Shown here piece after piece: positions 53,501-63,048 of a DNA stretch of 64,000 nt (position 1 is its first letter; each line of letters starts with the position of its first letter). The DNA comes from Prorocentrum cordatum (Eukaryota; Sar; Dinophyceae; Prorocentrales; Prorocentraceae): the NCBI GenBank assembly GCA_963575745.1, contig CAUYUJ010015738.1, positions 303,842 to 367,841 of the forward strand, in the 5' to 3' direction. The notes under the pieces are model-generated. The model had not been told where the DNA came from and did not search any database. It saw only the letters and a program-made list of their open reading frames with translations. The position numbers and the translations under genes are program-made.

Positions 53501-53960
53501 TCTGCTAGGTTGCTGTTTGCTCCCCTGCCCCCTGCTTGTTCCTCTGGTCCGAGTTTTTATGTTCATGTCACTGTTTGCGTGGTCATGTCTATTTCTGTTG
53601 TCCTGTCCTTTTTGATAGGTTGCTGTTTGCTCCCCATGCCCCCTGCTTGTTCCTCTGGTCCGAGTCTTTATGTTTACGTCACTGTTTGTGTGGTCATGTC
53701 TATTTCTGCTGTCCTGTCCTTCTTTGTTAGGTTGCTGTTTGCTCCCCTGCCCCCTGCTTGTTCCCCTCTCCGATTTTTTATGAGGAGAAGGGGGAGGAGG
53801 AGGGGGAGGAGGAGGAGGCGGAGGAGGGGGAGGAGGAGGAGTGGGGGGGAGGAGGAGGAGGAGGAGGGGGTGGAGGAGGAGGAGGAGGGGGAGGAGGAGG
53901 AGGAGGAGGTTTATGTCACTGTTCGTATGGCTGTGTCTGTTTTTGTTCCCCTGTCCCTGG
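53461..53960 (+). repeat. 111-bp tandem repeat interrupted by an AGG tract
   Basis: Units start at 53,461 (GAGTTTGTAC), 53,551 (GAGTTTTTAT), 53,662 (GAGTCTTTAT) and 53,772 (GATTTTTTAT), with GTCACTGTTTG, GTTGCTGTTTGCTCCCC and TGCCCCCTGCTTGTTCC inside. Unit 4 is broken by AGG repeats (53,780-53,909) and resumes with TTTATGTCACTGTTCG. The first unit overlaps the right arm of the foldback, so the array seems to have grown from the element's end. Confidence 0.85.
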
Positions 53961-54089
53961 CCGCCCCCGCCTCCGAGCTCTGCCAGCGGCTCCGCCGGAG
54001 CACGGCCGAGGCGACGGCGCCCCCCCGCCGCCACGCGCGCGGCGGGGCCGCCGCGGCGGCACGCCGGCGGGCTCGGCCTCACTGCTGCA

Positions 54090-54182
54090 GCGACCTGCAC
54101 ACACACAGACACAGTCAATATGGGAAATATCCTCCTCGATCCCTCGATTCGCCAGAAGATGTGGAAGAATATGGGGAGGAGG
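54090..54182 (-). repeat. Interspersed repeat family 4, inverted partial copy
   Basis: On the minus strand: CCCATATTCTTCCACATCTT, TTTCCCATATTGACTGTGTC, TGTGTGTGTGCAGG. It ends at an AGG tract (54,175-54,222). Confidence 0.55.
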
Positions 54183-54469
54183 AGGAGGAGGAGGAGGAGG
54201 AGGAGGAGGAGGAGGAGGAGGAGGGGAGGCCCTGGGGAGACGAGGCAGCGGCGTGAGCGTACGCTTTTTCTGAAAGGGCCCTGGGGCACGCAAGTCAATG
54301 CAGGGCCAGGTTGTAACACCTGGGATTTTTTTGATATCGGATTCGTAATGCATGATTCCTTCATGAATAAGTGAATGCGTAAATCATCCCTGCATGTATG
54401 AATCAACCATCTATTTTTAATACATGGTCCGCACGCGGAGCATATATTAAAACGGCACTGCACACACAA

Positions 54470-54600
54470 AAAATATATTCCCCATATTTTCCTATAGTTT
54501 CTGGGTCTTCGTCTTCCCCCCCACTTCCCGCATTTTCCCATATGTTCCTGGAAGTCGACGATTACTTGTGTCTGTGTGTTTCTTTCCCTCCTGATTTTTG
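54470..54600 (+). repeat. Interspersed repeat family 4
   Basis: TTCCCCATATTTTCCTATAG, TTTCTGGGTCTTCGTCTTCC, GGAAGTCGACGATTACTTGT and GTTTCTTTCCCTCCTGA. Confidence 0.75.
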
Positions 54601-54651
54601 GCGGCGCGCACGAGGGGGTGGAGGGAGGGGGGAGGGCGTCCTAGAAGGAGG

Positions 54652-54715
54652 CCGCTTCTCACAAGGCGCCGGCCTTACATCTATATAGATGGGGCCCGCG
54701 CCTTCTGAGAAGCGG
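54652..54715. repeat. 64-nt palindrome
   Basis: CCGCTTCTCA, AAGGCGC and GGCC, ATCTATATAGAT in the centre, then the complementary GGGCC, GCGCCTT and TGAGAAGCGG. A second GCTTCTGAGAAGC follows at 54,721-54,733. It lies just downstream of the protease gene. Confidence 0.75.
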
Positions 54716-54765
54716 GGCTGCTTCTGAGAAGCCCTCCCCCCTCCCCCCTCCCTCTGCGCGCGGCT

Positions 54766-55082
54766 GACTCCTGGCGCTCCGCGCAGATTTCTCTTGGATC
54801 TGCGCTGGGCCCCCCTCCCTGGCGCGAGGAGCGCGCCAGGGGCGGCGCTGGTGGCCCCGCCCCTTGCGGAGGGGAGGAGGAGGAGGAGGAGGAGGAGGAG
54901 GAGGAGGAGGAGGAGGAGGAGGAGGAGGAGGAGGAGGAGGGAGGGAGGGAGGGAGGGAGGGCGGAGGAGGAGGAGGGAGGAGGGAGGCGGAGGAGGAGGA
55001 GGAGGAGGAGGAGGAGGAGATCCAAGAGATCCACGCGGAGCGCCAAAAGCCTATGCCAATGGCGTGTTTTCTTCGTCGAGGC
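54766..55082 (-). other. Candidate second introner of the protease gene, with AGG tract in its loop
   Basis: On the gene's strand the element opens with GCCTCGACGAAGAAAACACG, then GGCTTTTGGCGCTCCGCGTG and GATCTCTTGGATC. After the loop come GCCCCTGGCGCGCTCC, CCCAGCGCAGATCC and GAAATCTGCGCGGAGCGCC. The arms are inverted repeats of family 5. The loop is filled by a TCC/AGG tract (plus strand 54,875-55,020). It begins where M43 similarity ends and where AG|GC or C|GC donors are possible. The downstream acceptor and final exon are not identified, so it could also simply be a 3'-flanking insertion. Confidence 0.55.
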
Positions 55083-56715
55083 CTGCGGTAGAGCCCGGGG
55101 CGGTGGTTCTCCATCTCGCACCAAGCGCGGCGCTTCTGCCCCTCCGTGAAGCCCACCATGCACGTGTCCGGCGAGTAGTCCATGAAGTTGTGGACAGGGT
55201 CGGCGCCCTTGCCGCAGGAGGTGTCCCAGACGCAATCGTAGTGCGGCATCGCCTCGCTCTCCGTGTCGTCGACGAAGTCGCCGTGGCCGCCCCCGAGCTC
55301 GCAGCTGCCCTGGAAGGTGTGGTACAGGCCGAGCTGGTGCCCCGCCTCGTGCACGACGGTGTCCCCCTCGTCGTACATCATGTCCCCATTGTTTCGCTGG
55401 GCGTCGCCCCGGAACCCAACGGACGACACCACGACCATCTGATCCGGGTCATCCTCCGACAAGTCGTGCGGGAACTCCGTCTGGCCCAAGACGCCAGACT
55501 GATCGTTCGTGATGATCACGATGGTGAAGTAGTCCCCCGCGTTCGTGTTGTACTTGTGCAGCAGGTCAACGTTAGAGAACCCCTCGTATGCACATTTGGC
55601 GTCGGTCACGATGGATATGTTCACAAGCTTGAAGCTGATCTGCATGTCTACGGAGGGCGGGCGCTCCCTGTCGAAGTCCATCTGCTCCCATGGGGACTTG
55701 CCGCTGAAGGCATTGTTAGCCCACCGGTTCTGCTCCCTCACGTGTTCCTCGGTGATGCTATTGTCCTCGTCGGACTGCCTGCACACGACGTACCTCGTCG
55801 GGATCTCCAACCTGGCAGCCTCGGGCACCATAGGCAGCTCGCGACCGCACTTGCTCTCCGAGGCGGCAGAGCTCCTCTTCACATGATGCCGCTTCGCGTT
55901 GTTGATATGGTAAGACCACTTGTCTGGCAGCCCGACGTGGCCGTGGGTCTCGAAGACCTCGACGCCAGTCAGCTTGCCGAGGCTTCTTACGTCGAAGCAG
56001 CCCCTGGAGCCTCGCAGGGAATCGAGGCCACAAGAGGACGGGAGCCTCAAGCCAGACAGTGATGTCTCGTTGCAGCTGGGGTAGTACGAATTGGCAATCA
56101 TGTCGACGAAAAGCGGCGGGAAAGGGTGCTCCACGTGCTGATAAAACGACGCCCAGACCTTGTCGCTGGGGAGGTACAGGCACCCGCCATGGGGCAGCAC
56201 TGGAGCCCTGGGATGCGCCATGACAAACTGCAGGATGTGCCTCGAGTGGTGCATGCCCCGGGATTCGCCCAGCAGCTGCCCGGCCCTGTGGTAAACCTGC
56301 CTGTCGAGCTCGAGCTCGTCTACGTCGAGATCGCTATGCCGCTGATACCTGAAGACCACAAAACCAAATAGACATAAACTTTTGGCGCTCCAAGCGGATT
56401 CCTTGCATTCGCGCTGGACTCCCCTCCCTGTCGCGCGGAGCGCGCCAGGGGCGGCGCCTGAGGCGCCGCCGGCGGGTGGCCCAAACGCGGATCCAAGGAA
56501 TCCGCGCGGAACGCCAACATCTTATGTTTTTGTATGGCTTTTTCTTCGTCGAGATACACAATGCGCTGCTCGGAGCGATCGTGCTCGGCCTGGTTCGTGG
56601 GCCCGACAGCGGCGTCGGCGTCGCCCTGCTGCAGCTCTGGGCCCGCCTCCCGCAGGGACAGCCCGGCGGCCAAGCCAGCCAGCAGTGCCAACCCCACGAG
56701 AGCCCGGCACGCCAT
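55083..56715 (-). CDS. Secreted M43 (pappalysin-type) zinc metalloprotease, two exons, 3' end open
   Basis: Exon 1 is 56,715-56,558: ATG, signal peptide MACRALVGLALLAGLAAGLS, then an acidic pro-segment. Exon 2 is 56,348-55,083, joined in phase 2 (..RI-V-YQRHSDLD). Residues about 386-396 are HEAGHQLGLYH, the HEXXHXXGXXH zinc site (three His ligands, catalytic Glu). NFMDYSPDTC at about 440-449 contains the Met-turn of metzincins. FTEGQKRRAW and HRPGLY end the domain as in M43 family members. Cysteines near the end (GSCEL, YDCVW, TSCGKG, DTCM) would form disulphides. With the signal peptide this predicts a secreted or vacuolar Ca/Zn protease. About 475 residues, no frameshift and all catalytic residues present, so probably functional. 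The stop codon must lie beyond the element at 54,766-55,082 or within it. Confidence 0.85.
56349..56557 (-). other. Intron 1 of the protease gene, made of a foldback element (introner candidate)
   Basis: 209 nt. Donor: ATTGT|GTATCTCGACGAAG. Acceptor: TGTGGTCTTCAG|GTATCAGCG. GTATC is present at both exon-intron borders, as expected of a short duplication. Almost the whole intron is a foldback: left arm ACATAAGATGTTGGCGTTCC, GCGCGGATTCCTTGGATCC; right arm is the complement of ACATAAACTTTTGGCGCTCC, AAGCGGATTCCTTG. The centre has GGCGCCTGAGGCGCC and the GCGCGG/GCGCGCC palindromes shared with family 5. The reading frame is also open through the intron but would insert P/R/G-rich sequence, so splicing is inferred rather than proven. 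Confidence 0.7.
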
Positions 56716-56808
56716 AGCTGCAGTATCCCACCAGCCCTTCGGGCCCAAGGTGGTCTGGCGATGTCGTTTCCTCCTCTTCCCAAGCCCTCTTCCCTTCGGG
56801 GAGGGGTA
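56716..56808 (-). promoter_or_regulatory. Immediate 5' flank of the protease gene
   Basis: Sequence between the ATG and the family-6 MITE. No TATA box is evident, as is usual in dinoflagellates. CCTCTTCCCAAGCCCTCTTC here is repeated on the other side of the MITE. The trans-splice acceptor for the leader would have to lie in this region or beyond the MITE, and AG dinucleotides are present, but none stands out. Confidence 0.3.
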
Positions 56809-56986
56809 CTCCAGATTTCGTAATAAAAGAGAGGGGGTCTGGACCCTCCAAGACAAGCCATTTCAGACCTCCCCCGTGGGAGAACCCTCCAAAACATCGT
56901 CCCCAGACCCCCCAGGCCCTCCAAGATAGCCTGGAAGAACCCCCCCCGAAATGAGACCCCCCTTCCCTTTATTACGAAATCTGGAG
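56809..56986 (+). mobile_element. MITE family 6, copy 2
   Basis: 178 bp. CTCCAGATTTCGTAATAAAA at left and its complement at right, TA on both sides (56,807-56,808 and 56,987-56,988). A segment of about 48 bp (GCGATGTCGTT, CTCCTCTTCCCAAGCCCTCT, TCCCTTCGGGGAGGGG) occurs directly on each side, so the insertion sits between two direct repeats. Confidence 0.88.
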
Positions 56987-57029
56987 TAGCGATGTCGTTC
57001 TCTCCTCTTCCCAAGCCCTCTTCCCTTCG

Positions 57030-57850
57030 GGGAGGGGTGCAATCCGCATCCCCCCCCCCCGGCGTTTTTTTTTTTGTGTGGGGGGGGGGGCGGGAGGCGT
57101 CAGGGCGCCCAAGATGGCTCCAAGAGGGCGCCCCATGCTCCAAGAAGGCCTTCCAGATAACAGAAGATGGCTCAAGATAGCTTCCGACATGCCTCCAACA
57201 GGGCCCAAGAGGACCGCCATATGGCTAGAAGTGCTCTCGGAGCCTCCCAAAGGGACCCCCCCAAGAAGTCAACATCCTTCAAAACCGACGGGGAATCAAG
57301 GATTGCTGTCTGCTCGCCTTTTCGCTTCCGATGCGGTTCGGGGGCTTCAAGATGGCCCCAAGATGGCCCGAGAGAGCCCCAATACGGGCTCAAGAGGTCC
57401 CCAAGACGGCCCCAAGAGCACCCAGGGGCGCCCCTAGAGGGTCCGAAGCGGCGATTTCGAGGGCCCTGGGGGGGGCAAGTAAGAGACCCCCCCCATCGCT
57501 TGATATACGGTCTCCAAAATGGCCCTAAGAGGCTCTCCCGGGCTCCCAAGGGATCCCCAAGAGGGCCCCAAAAAGGCCCTAAGAGGGCCCCGAGAGGGCC
57601 CCAAGACGGCCCCAAAAGCGCACAAGAGCGCCAAAAGAGCGCCCCACGATTGCCCCCGGAGGCGGCGCGCCTCCTCCTATTCTTTTTTGGCAGCATCGCC
57701 CAGACCCCTCGAACGGTGCATCTGCGTCAGCAAGAGGCGAACTGCAGCAGAAGATTAGGAGGTGCGAGGCCGCAGGACCACCACCTCGATCGAGGAGGCC
57801 GCCTTCAGGCCAAGCCGCTCGCCCCTCAACACTAGTCCGATCCCGAGCTC
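57030..57850 (+). repeat. Degenerate CAAGATGGCCCCAAGAGG minisatellite
   Basis: Irregular 15-24-bp units of the form CCAAGATGGCCC / CCCAAGAGGGCC fill 57,100-57,640. The plus frame gives G-P-K/Q-R-A-P repeats and the minus frame gives L-G-P-F-W-G. I take both as translation of the repeat. Its left part has C and T/G runs (57,050-57,090). Confidence 0.7.
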
Positions 57851-58590
57851 TCGCCTCCGCGAGGAATCGGGAGGAAGCCCGCGTCTTTCATATCTTCTCG
57901 AAGGATTGGAGATGCGCTCGGTGAAGCAGCGGAGGGGTCTCCAGAGACCGCAACGGCAGTCTCCTCTGCTTCCACCAAGGAGCGGGGCAAGGAAACGCCT
58001 TCCCCCGCCCGAGACAGGAACGGAGGACCTGGGGGGGCGGCTTCAAGGCGCTCGCCGAGCTCCCCCCCCCCCCGCGCCAGCGGATCCCGCCCGCGCTGCG
58101 CGATGCAGCGGCGCGATTCCCGCTCCTCGTGCCGACGGCGTCCTCCAACCCGGGATCCGCGGCCCTGCCGGCGGCAGAGCCGACGGCGACCCTCGATCGG
58201 GGGGCCGCGGCACTCGGAGGGCCCGCGGGCATCGCGACTGCCACTTCCTCTCAGGAAAGAAGAAGGATGAATGCGTCGATGTCGACAGACTCCCTTCTTG
58301 CCAGGGCGTCGGCCTCTGCGAAGACTGCGCGCGTTCTTTATGTCAGTCGCCGTAGGAGGTCCGCATCTGCGGCCGAGGCCCAAGACCTCAGCTCCAGAGC
58401 CGTAAGGCTTGCAGGACAAACACAAGAACAGGTGAGAGTTGTCTGAACATTGAACGCCGAAAACTTGTGCCCGAGACGCATCAGCGGTCCCTGGTCCGGC
58501 CTGCAACGGCCCGAGCACAGCGGCTTGGGCGCACTCCTGGAACCTTTCAAACACACTGTGCGCCCCCAGACTGAGCTCATGCGCTCCCAT
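57832..58590 (-). pseudogene. LINE-A C-terminal Cys-rich tail
   Basis: CSDNSHLFLCLSCKPYGSGA, EVLGLGRRCGPPTATDIKNA, RSLRRGRRPGKKG. The C..C......L...C pattern, followed by L..L..GR.P, fits the post-RNase-H tail of LINE polyproteins. Beyond 58,250 the sequence becomes R/G/P-rich without recognisable motifs. Confidence 0.5.
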
Positions 58591-58712
58591 TCGTGCTCAA
58601 TGAGAAGAACACCGGCGGCGCGATGTAGGCCGCGAACCTCAACCTTGGGCCGCAGTGGCAAAAATTGAGCCCCCCGCCAGCAGGAGATGGCGGGCAATGT
58701 TCAGAGTGCGCT

Positions 58713-59190
58713 TCAAATCTTCCTGTTCGGAGGGGTCCAGCGTCGGTGGAGGCCCACGGCATCCTTGGCGGCGACGAAGTTCCCGAACCGAAGGAACCTC
58801 TCCTCAGCGCTGATTCCTTCTTCATCGACATCATTGTGAGCAGCAACTGTGCTCAAGCACGCGCAAACACGTCCGAAATGGCCCCGGGCCTGCGTCGCGC
58901 GCCCCGCACGCAGACGCTCGGGGCCAACGGCTTCAGCAGAGCACAAGCTCTGCAGCGGCACGACATTGACACAATCTGAATAGCAATGCGAGGGCCCCTC
59001 GGAGCACGCCCCTGCCCGGGCAAACGCTCCGAACTCAGCGCCCCGGGGAGTCTGGGGCCACGGAGCCCAGAGAGCCCCCCAAGGTCCCGAGGCGTTCTCC
59101 CCGGGAAGAAACCATGGCAACAGCCCAACCCGCCCTGGAAAGCTCCCGCGCTGCGCGTCTAAGGCAGGATCCGCCCATAAAAAGATGCCT
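58713..59190 (-). pseudogene. LINE-A RNase H domain
   Basis: LFMGGSCLRRAARELSRAGW with AVAMVS (first Asp of DGS changed to G), then PRGAEFGAFARAGACSEGPS with HCYSDCVNVV (E-helix and SDC box), then DEEGISAEERFLRFGNFVAA with KDAVG (GN-x-x-AD box altered to NFVAAKD). The three parts lie in two frames. It would remove RNA from the cDNA hybrid in a live element. Two of the key acidic residues are lost here. Confidence 0.65.
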
Positions 59191-59934
59191 CAGGAGCCCG
59201 TCGCCAGGAGCGATACAATGGGGAAGGGGGGGGGTCAGCTGGGTCAGACAGGCTATCCGCGTGCCAGACAAGCGAAACTCCGCCGTCCGTGAGAGGCCGG
59301 GGTGCGCAATCTCCTGGACGTCGAAACGGGCCGAACAAAAAAAGAGCACGGTGTTCTGGATCTGTCCAGTCGCCTTCTCGGGTTGCTTCCTGCACCCAGG
59401 AGGGGGGCGCGTCGTTGCGCTCGTCCTGGACGCACGGGCAGACGTAGATCCTGTGATAGAAGCAGTCCTTCGCCTCGCCACACTGGCTGCATAAACTAGA
59501 CATGGGGCAGCCGAGGTCGGCCGCGTCGCCCGCTGTCCAGCATGCGCTGGTGGGGAACGCGCGGGCCATCCCCAGCTGAGTTCCCGATCTCCTTCGCGGC
59601 CAGGAGCGCCTCCTGAACATCCCAACAGAGCCTCCTCTGAACCTCGCGCGCATCCCCGCTGCCCCTTCTCGAGGGACCTGAACACAGCCCCATTGCAATA
59701 GTATCTGACGATTCTAGGGGGGGAAAGGGCCAAGGGGATCTCGCGCCCGAAGTCGCTTATAATAATGTTAGAATTTGGGCATGGACCAGCCGAGCCGATA
59801 GAGCGACATCCTGAAGGCCGAAATCGGGCCAGACACTTCGGGCCAGGAATGGTCTTCAAATGGAAGACCGACCCCCGACCATCGCGCGCATCGCTCCAGC
59901 TCTGGGGCCAGGGAAACGCGCGGGGGCGTGCCAT
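59159..59934 (-). pseudogene. LINE-A post-RT region with zinc knuckle
   Basis: DFGREIPLALSPPRIVRYYC leads, in another frame, to LCSQCGEAKDCFYHRIYVCP, a C-x2-C-x8-H-x4-C reverse-transcriptase-associated zinc motif (59,505-59,430). It is followed by VQDERND. This sits between RT and RNase H, as in related LINEs. Confidence 0.6.
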
Positions 59935-61067
59935 CTAAATTTCCTTGGCCCATCTGATGATGGGAGCGCAACTGGCCCTCCAAGTAGGGCCCGCCTCAAG
60001 GAGGCACAGGACCGATAGCGAACGGCCCTGGGACCTCGGTTTGATAGAGGACATGGCCATCCGACGAAGCTCCAGGAGTTCTCCATCAGAAACGCCGAAA
60101 ATGTCGGAGCCGTAGACGGCCTCAGCCAGGGGGCCGGCGGCAGAAACTTCGAGAACTCGTCTCCCAGGAACACCGCTGAGCTTCTGCAAGCGCTTCGTCT
60201 TCCTGAAGTCGGCGGCCGGCCTCTGCTCGAGCTGAGCAGAGCGCTTGGCTCCTGGAGCACGGAGGGTTCGACTCATAGCGCTGTCGGCGCCTATGTTGGT
60301 GACTATGGTGCAAGCTCTGCCTCCAACTAAAGGTCCTAACTGAGAAACCAATTCGTCGGCCACGAACTTGGAGCTGGAGACCAGCCCAATCCTATCCATG
60401 GCGAGCTTGCACCTGATAGCCCTGCAGACAGCATCCTCGAGAGCGCGCGCGCCAACAATGAGGGGGGCGGAGGCAGCGCGGGGCCTTCCAGTGCAGCTCA
60501 GACTCAGATCGTCGATACACACAACAAAATCGCAAGAAACTGAGCTCGGGATGGCGTCGGAAGCCTCCATGGCGAACACCCTGATGAGGCTGGTCGCGAA
60601 CGAACAACCCGCGACGATCCAATTGGACGAAGAATACGGCCCTTCGACAATCACCCCTGGGGTTGAGTATCTAGCACCAGAATATCCCTTAATCGCCAGA
60701 CGCACAAGAGCCAAATGAAGACCATGCTGCTGGCACTTGCACCTCAGAAGCTTGAGATCGATGTGCTCGTAATACTTCCTGGGGTCCCGAACATGGAGGC
60801 ATTGACTTCGCCTCGTCGGTTGATTGATTCAGCCCTCAACGCCCGGCGCCAAAGCGCATCCCCAGCCCCACGGTGGGCCCCGGAGGCCCAGTTGGGCCGA
60901 GCATGCTGGGGCTCCCAACGCAAAGCTTCAGGACGACGGCCCCTGCCCCACGCGCGGAACCAACTCGGGGAAATCCCGATCGGACGGAAGCCGCCCGCGG
61001 GCTTGCCCAAGAGAGCCATCAAAATCCAGGAAAGCTGCAGCGGGAGAGCGCCTGTCGCCTCCACCAC
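59935..61067 (-). pseudogene. LINE-A reverse transcriptase, frameshifted
   Basis: Frame 1 (61,067-60,744): LLGKPAGGFRPIGISPSWFR with AWGRGRR, the K-P-x-G-G-x-R-P-I box. Frame 2 (60,714-59,935): GCSFATSLIRVFAM, the (Q)GCxxAT box, then CDFVVCIDDLSLSCTGRP, the catalytic F/Y-x-DD box as CIDD, then KLAMDRIGLVSSSKFVADEL, the L-N-x-x-K-S-like box. The two frames differ by 2, so at least one frameshift lies near 60,730. DD is retained, so decay is moderate. Confidence 0.7.
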
Positions 61068-61097
61068 CGCGAACCACAGGGCCGTGGCGGACAGAGC

Positions 61098-61679
61098 TCA
61101 TTCGGGCAGGAGGCAGCAAACGTGACGGCAATGAAATCCGCCCAAGCTAACCGCACTGATGGTGCGATGGCGTCTTGAAGCTTCTCGAAGAACAGATGGC
61201 TCAAGCGGGGGGGGAATGTGGCAGGATATCGGGACAGACATCCTGGCCGCCACCTTGATCCCAAATCTCCGAAAACTTTTCCCATCCGATTTCAGGGGGC
61301 TAGCTGGGTCGCAGATAAAGACGCCAGCACGGGACAGCGTTGTAGAGGGGGTCCACGGTTCGGGATCTCTGATCGCCTTCTGGGCACGCTTGCCTCCCTT
61401 CTCGAGCCCCGCGCGCACCCGCTCTTGCCGCTCTCGCCGCGACGAAGCCGCGGCGGTGGCCTTATTAGACGCGCAGGCAATCGCCACGTCACCGATGAAG
61501 CGGTCAAAATCGGAAGCCAGCGTCGGATCCAGCACAGGGCTACGGGCCTGGCGCGCTAAGCCCGCGGCCTCGCTGAACAAGCGCGACCAGCTCGGAACGG
61601 CAGCCAGCTCGGCTGAGGCCGCAGGACTCGCCGGCGCCGCCAGCACCTGTCGGCCTCCGCCCAGAAGCCCTCGGTCCAA
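61098..61679 (-). pseudogene. LINE-A linker between endonuclease and RT
   Basis: 194-codon open frame. VLDPTLASDFDRFIGDVAIA, RRERQERVRAGLEKGGKRAQ and FICDPASPLKSDGKSFRRFG. Basic and helical, in the expected place. No catalytic motifs. Confidence 0.5.
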
Positions 61680-61689
61680 AAGCTAGCAC

Positions 61690-62060
61690 CTCGCTGCTCT
61701 CATCTGGCTAGAGAGCCACAGGATGGACATGGGGTGGGGGTCTCCAGCTCGGCCTGAAGCTTTCCGAATAGACTTCCAATTCATATGGGGCCCCTCGCCC
61801 CTCATGCCCAGAGGAATCTACCCCCCTAATAAATTGGCAAGGTCGCGCTCGGCAGACTTCGCCAACTCTTTATAGCCTGGCGTGATCAAGCTACGGGCGC
61901 GTCTGCCTTCGCCACTCCCCACCGCCTCGTAAGCCTCCTGGGCCACGTCAAGGGCCCTGTCCCAAACGCCAGCCTGGGGCCAGGGGCCTACTGGAGGGGA
62001 GACAGGGAGGTCAGGGGGGCGACGGATTGCGAGAGCCTTGAGATCGCCCAAGGAGGCGTG
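61690..62060 (-). other. LINE-A internal region
   Basis: Joins endonuclease and linker. A minus frame (62,069-61,818) with ALDVAQEAYEAVGSGEGRRA and LAKSAERDLANLL is probably part of the same polyprotein. Confidence 0.4.
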
Positions 62061-62065
62061 GAACC

Positions 62066-62713
62066 TCAAAGAAACAGGGCGGTGGGGCGCAAGCGAGGCG
62101 TCGCCAACAACATCGACCGATTTTCAACACAGACTGAGGCTGTGCGAAACCGCGAAGTAGTCAAGACGGTCTGGCCCCCCGAGCTCGGGAAGTGGGCGCG
62201 CCCCGTTGCGGCCACCAGGGTGCCATGCAGGAGCCTCGTGAACTCGCTGGAATCCAGGGTCTCAGGGCCAAGATTCCAATCTCCTCCAATGATGAACTCA
62301 CATTCAAGATGCCCCAACAACTCCCCAATGGTGTTCAGGATGTCCCCATGCTGGTTTCCGAGAGACCTTCGCTGTGAACAAAGTAAAACGAGATGACGCA
62401 GAACGCCGCGCATCCAGGCACGCGCGCAATGACTGCGATGGCCCTGCCCTCGACCTGCACGCGCCGACCCGTCGTAAAAAGAAAAAACGAAGACGTCCTT
62501 CGCGAGGACGCAGACTCCAGGAGATGCGCCTCCACCGTCGCCAACGAGTCCAGGGGCCCACAACGACTTCCATCCCAAGAATTCGGTGCTCGTGTCGGCC
62601 TGATCGAGCTCAGACTTCCACCTCAGCTGGCACCCCTGGGCCGAGGCGATACGGGCTTCCGTGGATCCCAGGAAGGATTTCAACGTGCCCCAACTGCTGG
62701 CGTTGATGGTCAT
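62066..62713 (-). pseudogene. LINE-A AP-endonuclease domain
   Basis: 216-codon frame. GVCVLAKDVFVFSFYDGSAR is followed by ILNTIGELLGHLECEFIIGG and DWNLGPETLDSSEFTRLLHG, where GGDWNLGP is the GDFN/GDWN box of exonuclease-endonuclease-phosphatase enzymes. The C-terminal S-D-H box is not seen in this frame. It nicks genomic DNA for target-primed reverse transcription in active LINEs. Confidence 0.65.
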
Positions 62714-63048
62714 GACGCATAGCCTTCTTCAAGGGCTGCTCGTTCAGGATAACTGTTAGATGCCGCTGGGCGCGCATGTGCGGGGGCGGATTTGTTTTTG
62801 GCCCCATCCCCCGGACGAAAGACTCTGACCGTGCTTGGCCCAGCAAAAATTACAGATTGCAGCGCTCTCCCGCTGCCTTGGCGGCGCGGCCCAAGCTCTG
62901 CATCTGACCGGCTGCCCTAGGGCCTAGGGGGCGGGGAGGGGCGAAGCTCGCAATCTCGGGGGCCTGGGGGGCGCGCAAATGTCACCGGGCGACGATGGCG
63001 CGCGGAAAAAAAAACGACGGTATCGGGGCCCAAAGCATCTCGAACCTG

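Noticed and set aside
54794-56062. 422-codon plus-strand frame opposite the protease
   Set aside because: It is the antisense of a conserved coding exon. The minus strand carries the HEXXHXXGXXH site and the Met-turn.
54659-56359. Protease gene starting at a GTG at 56,359 and continuing through poly-S/P to 54,659
   Set aside because: That start lies inside the intron-like element. A signal peptide exon upstream joins in phase, and the poly-S/P tail is the AGG tract in the second element.
57167-57835. G-P-K-R-A-P repeat protein
   Set aside because: It is explained by the degenerate CAAGATGGCCCC minisatellite. The reverse strand is equally open.
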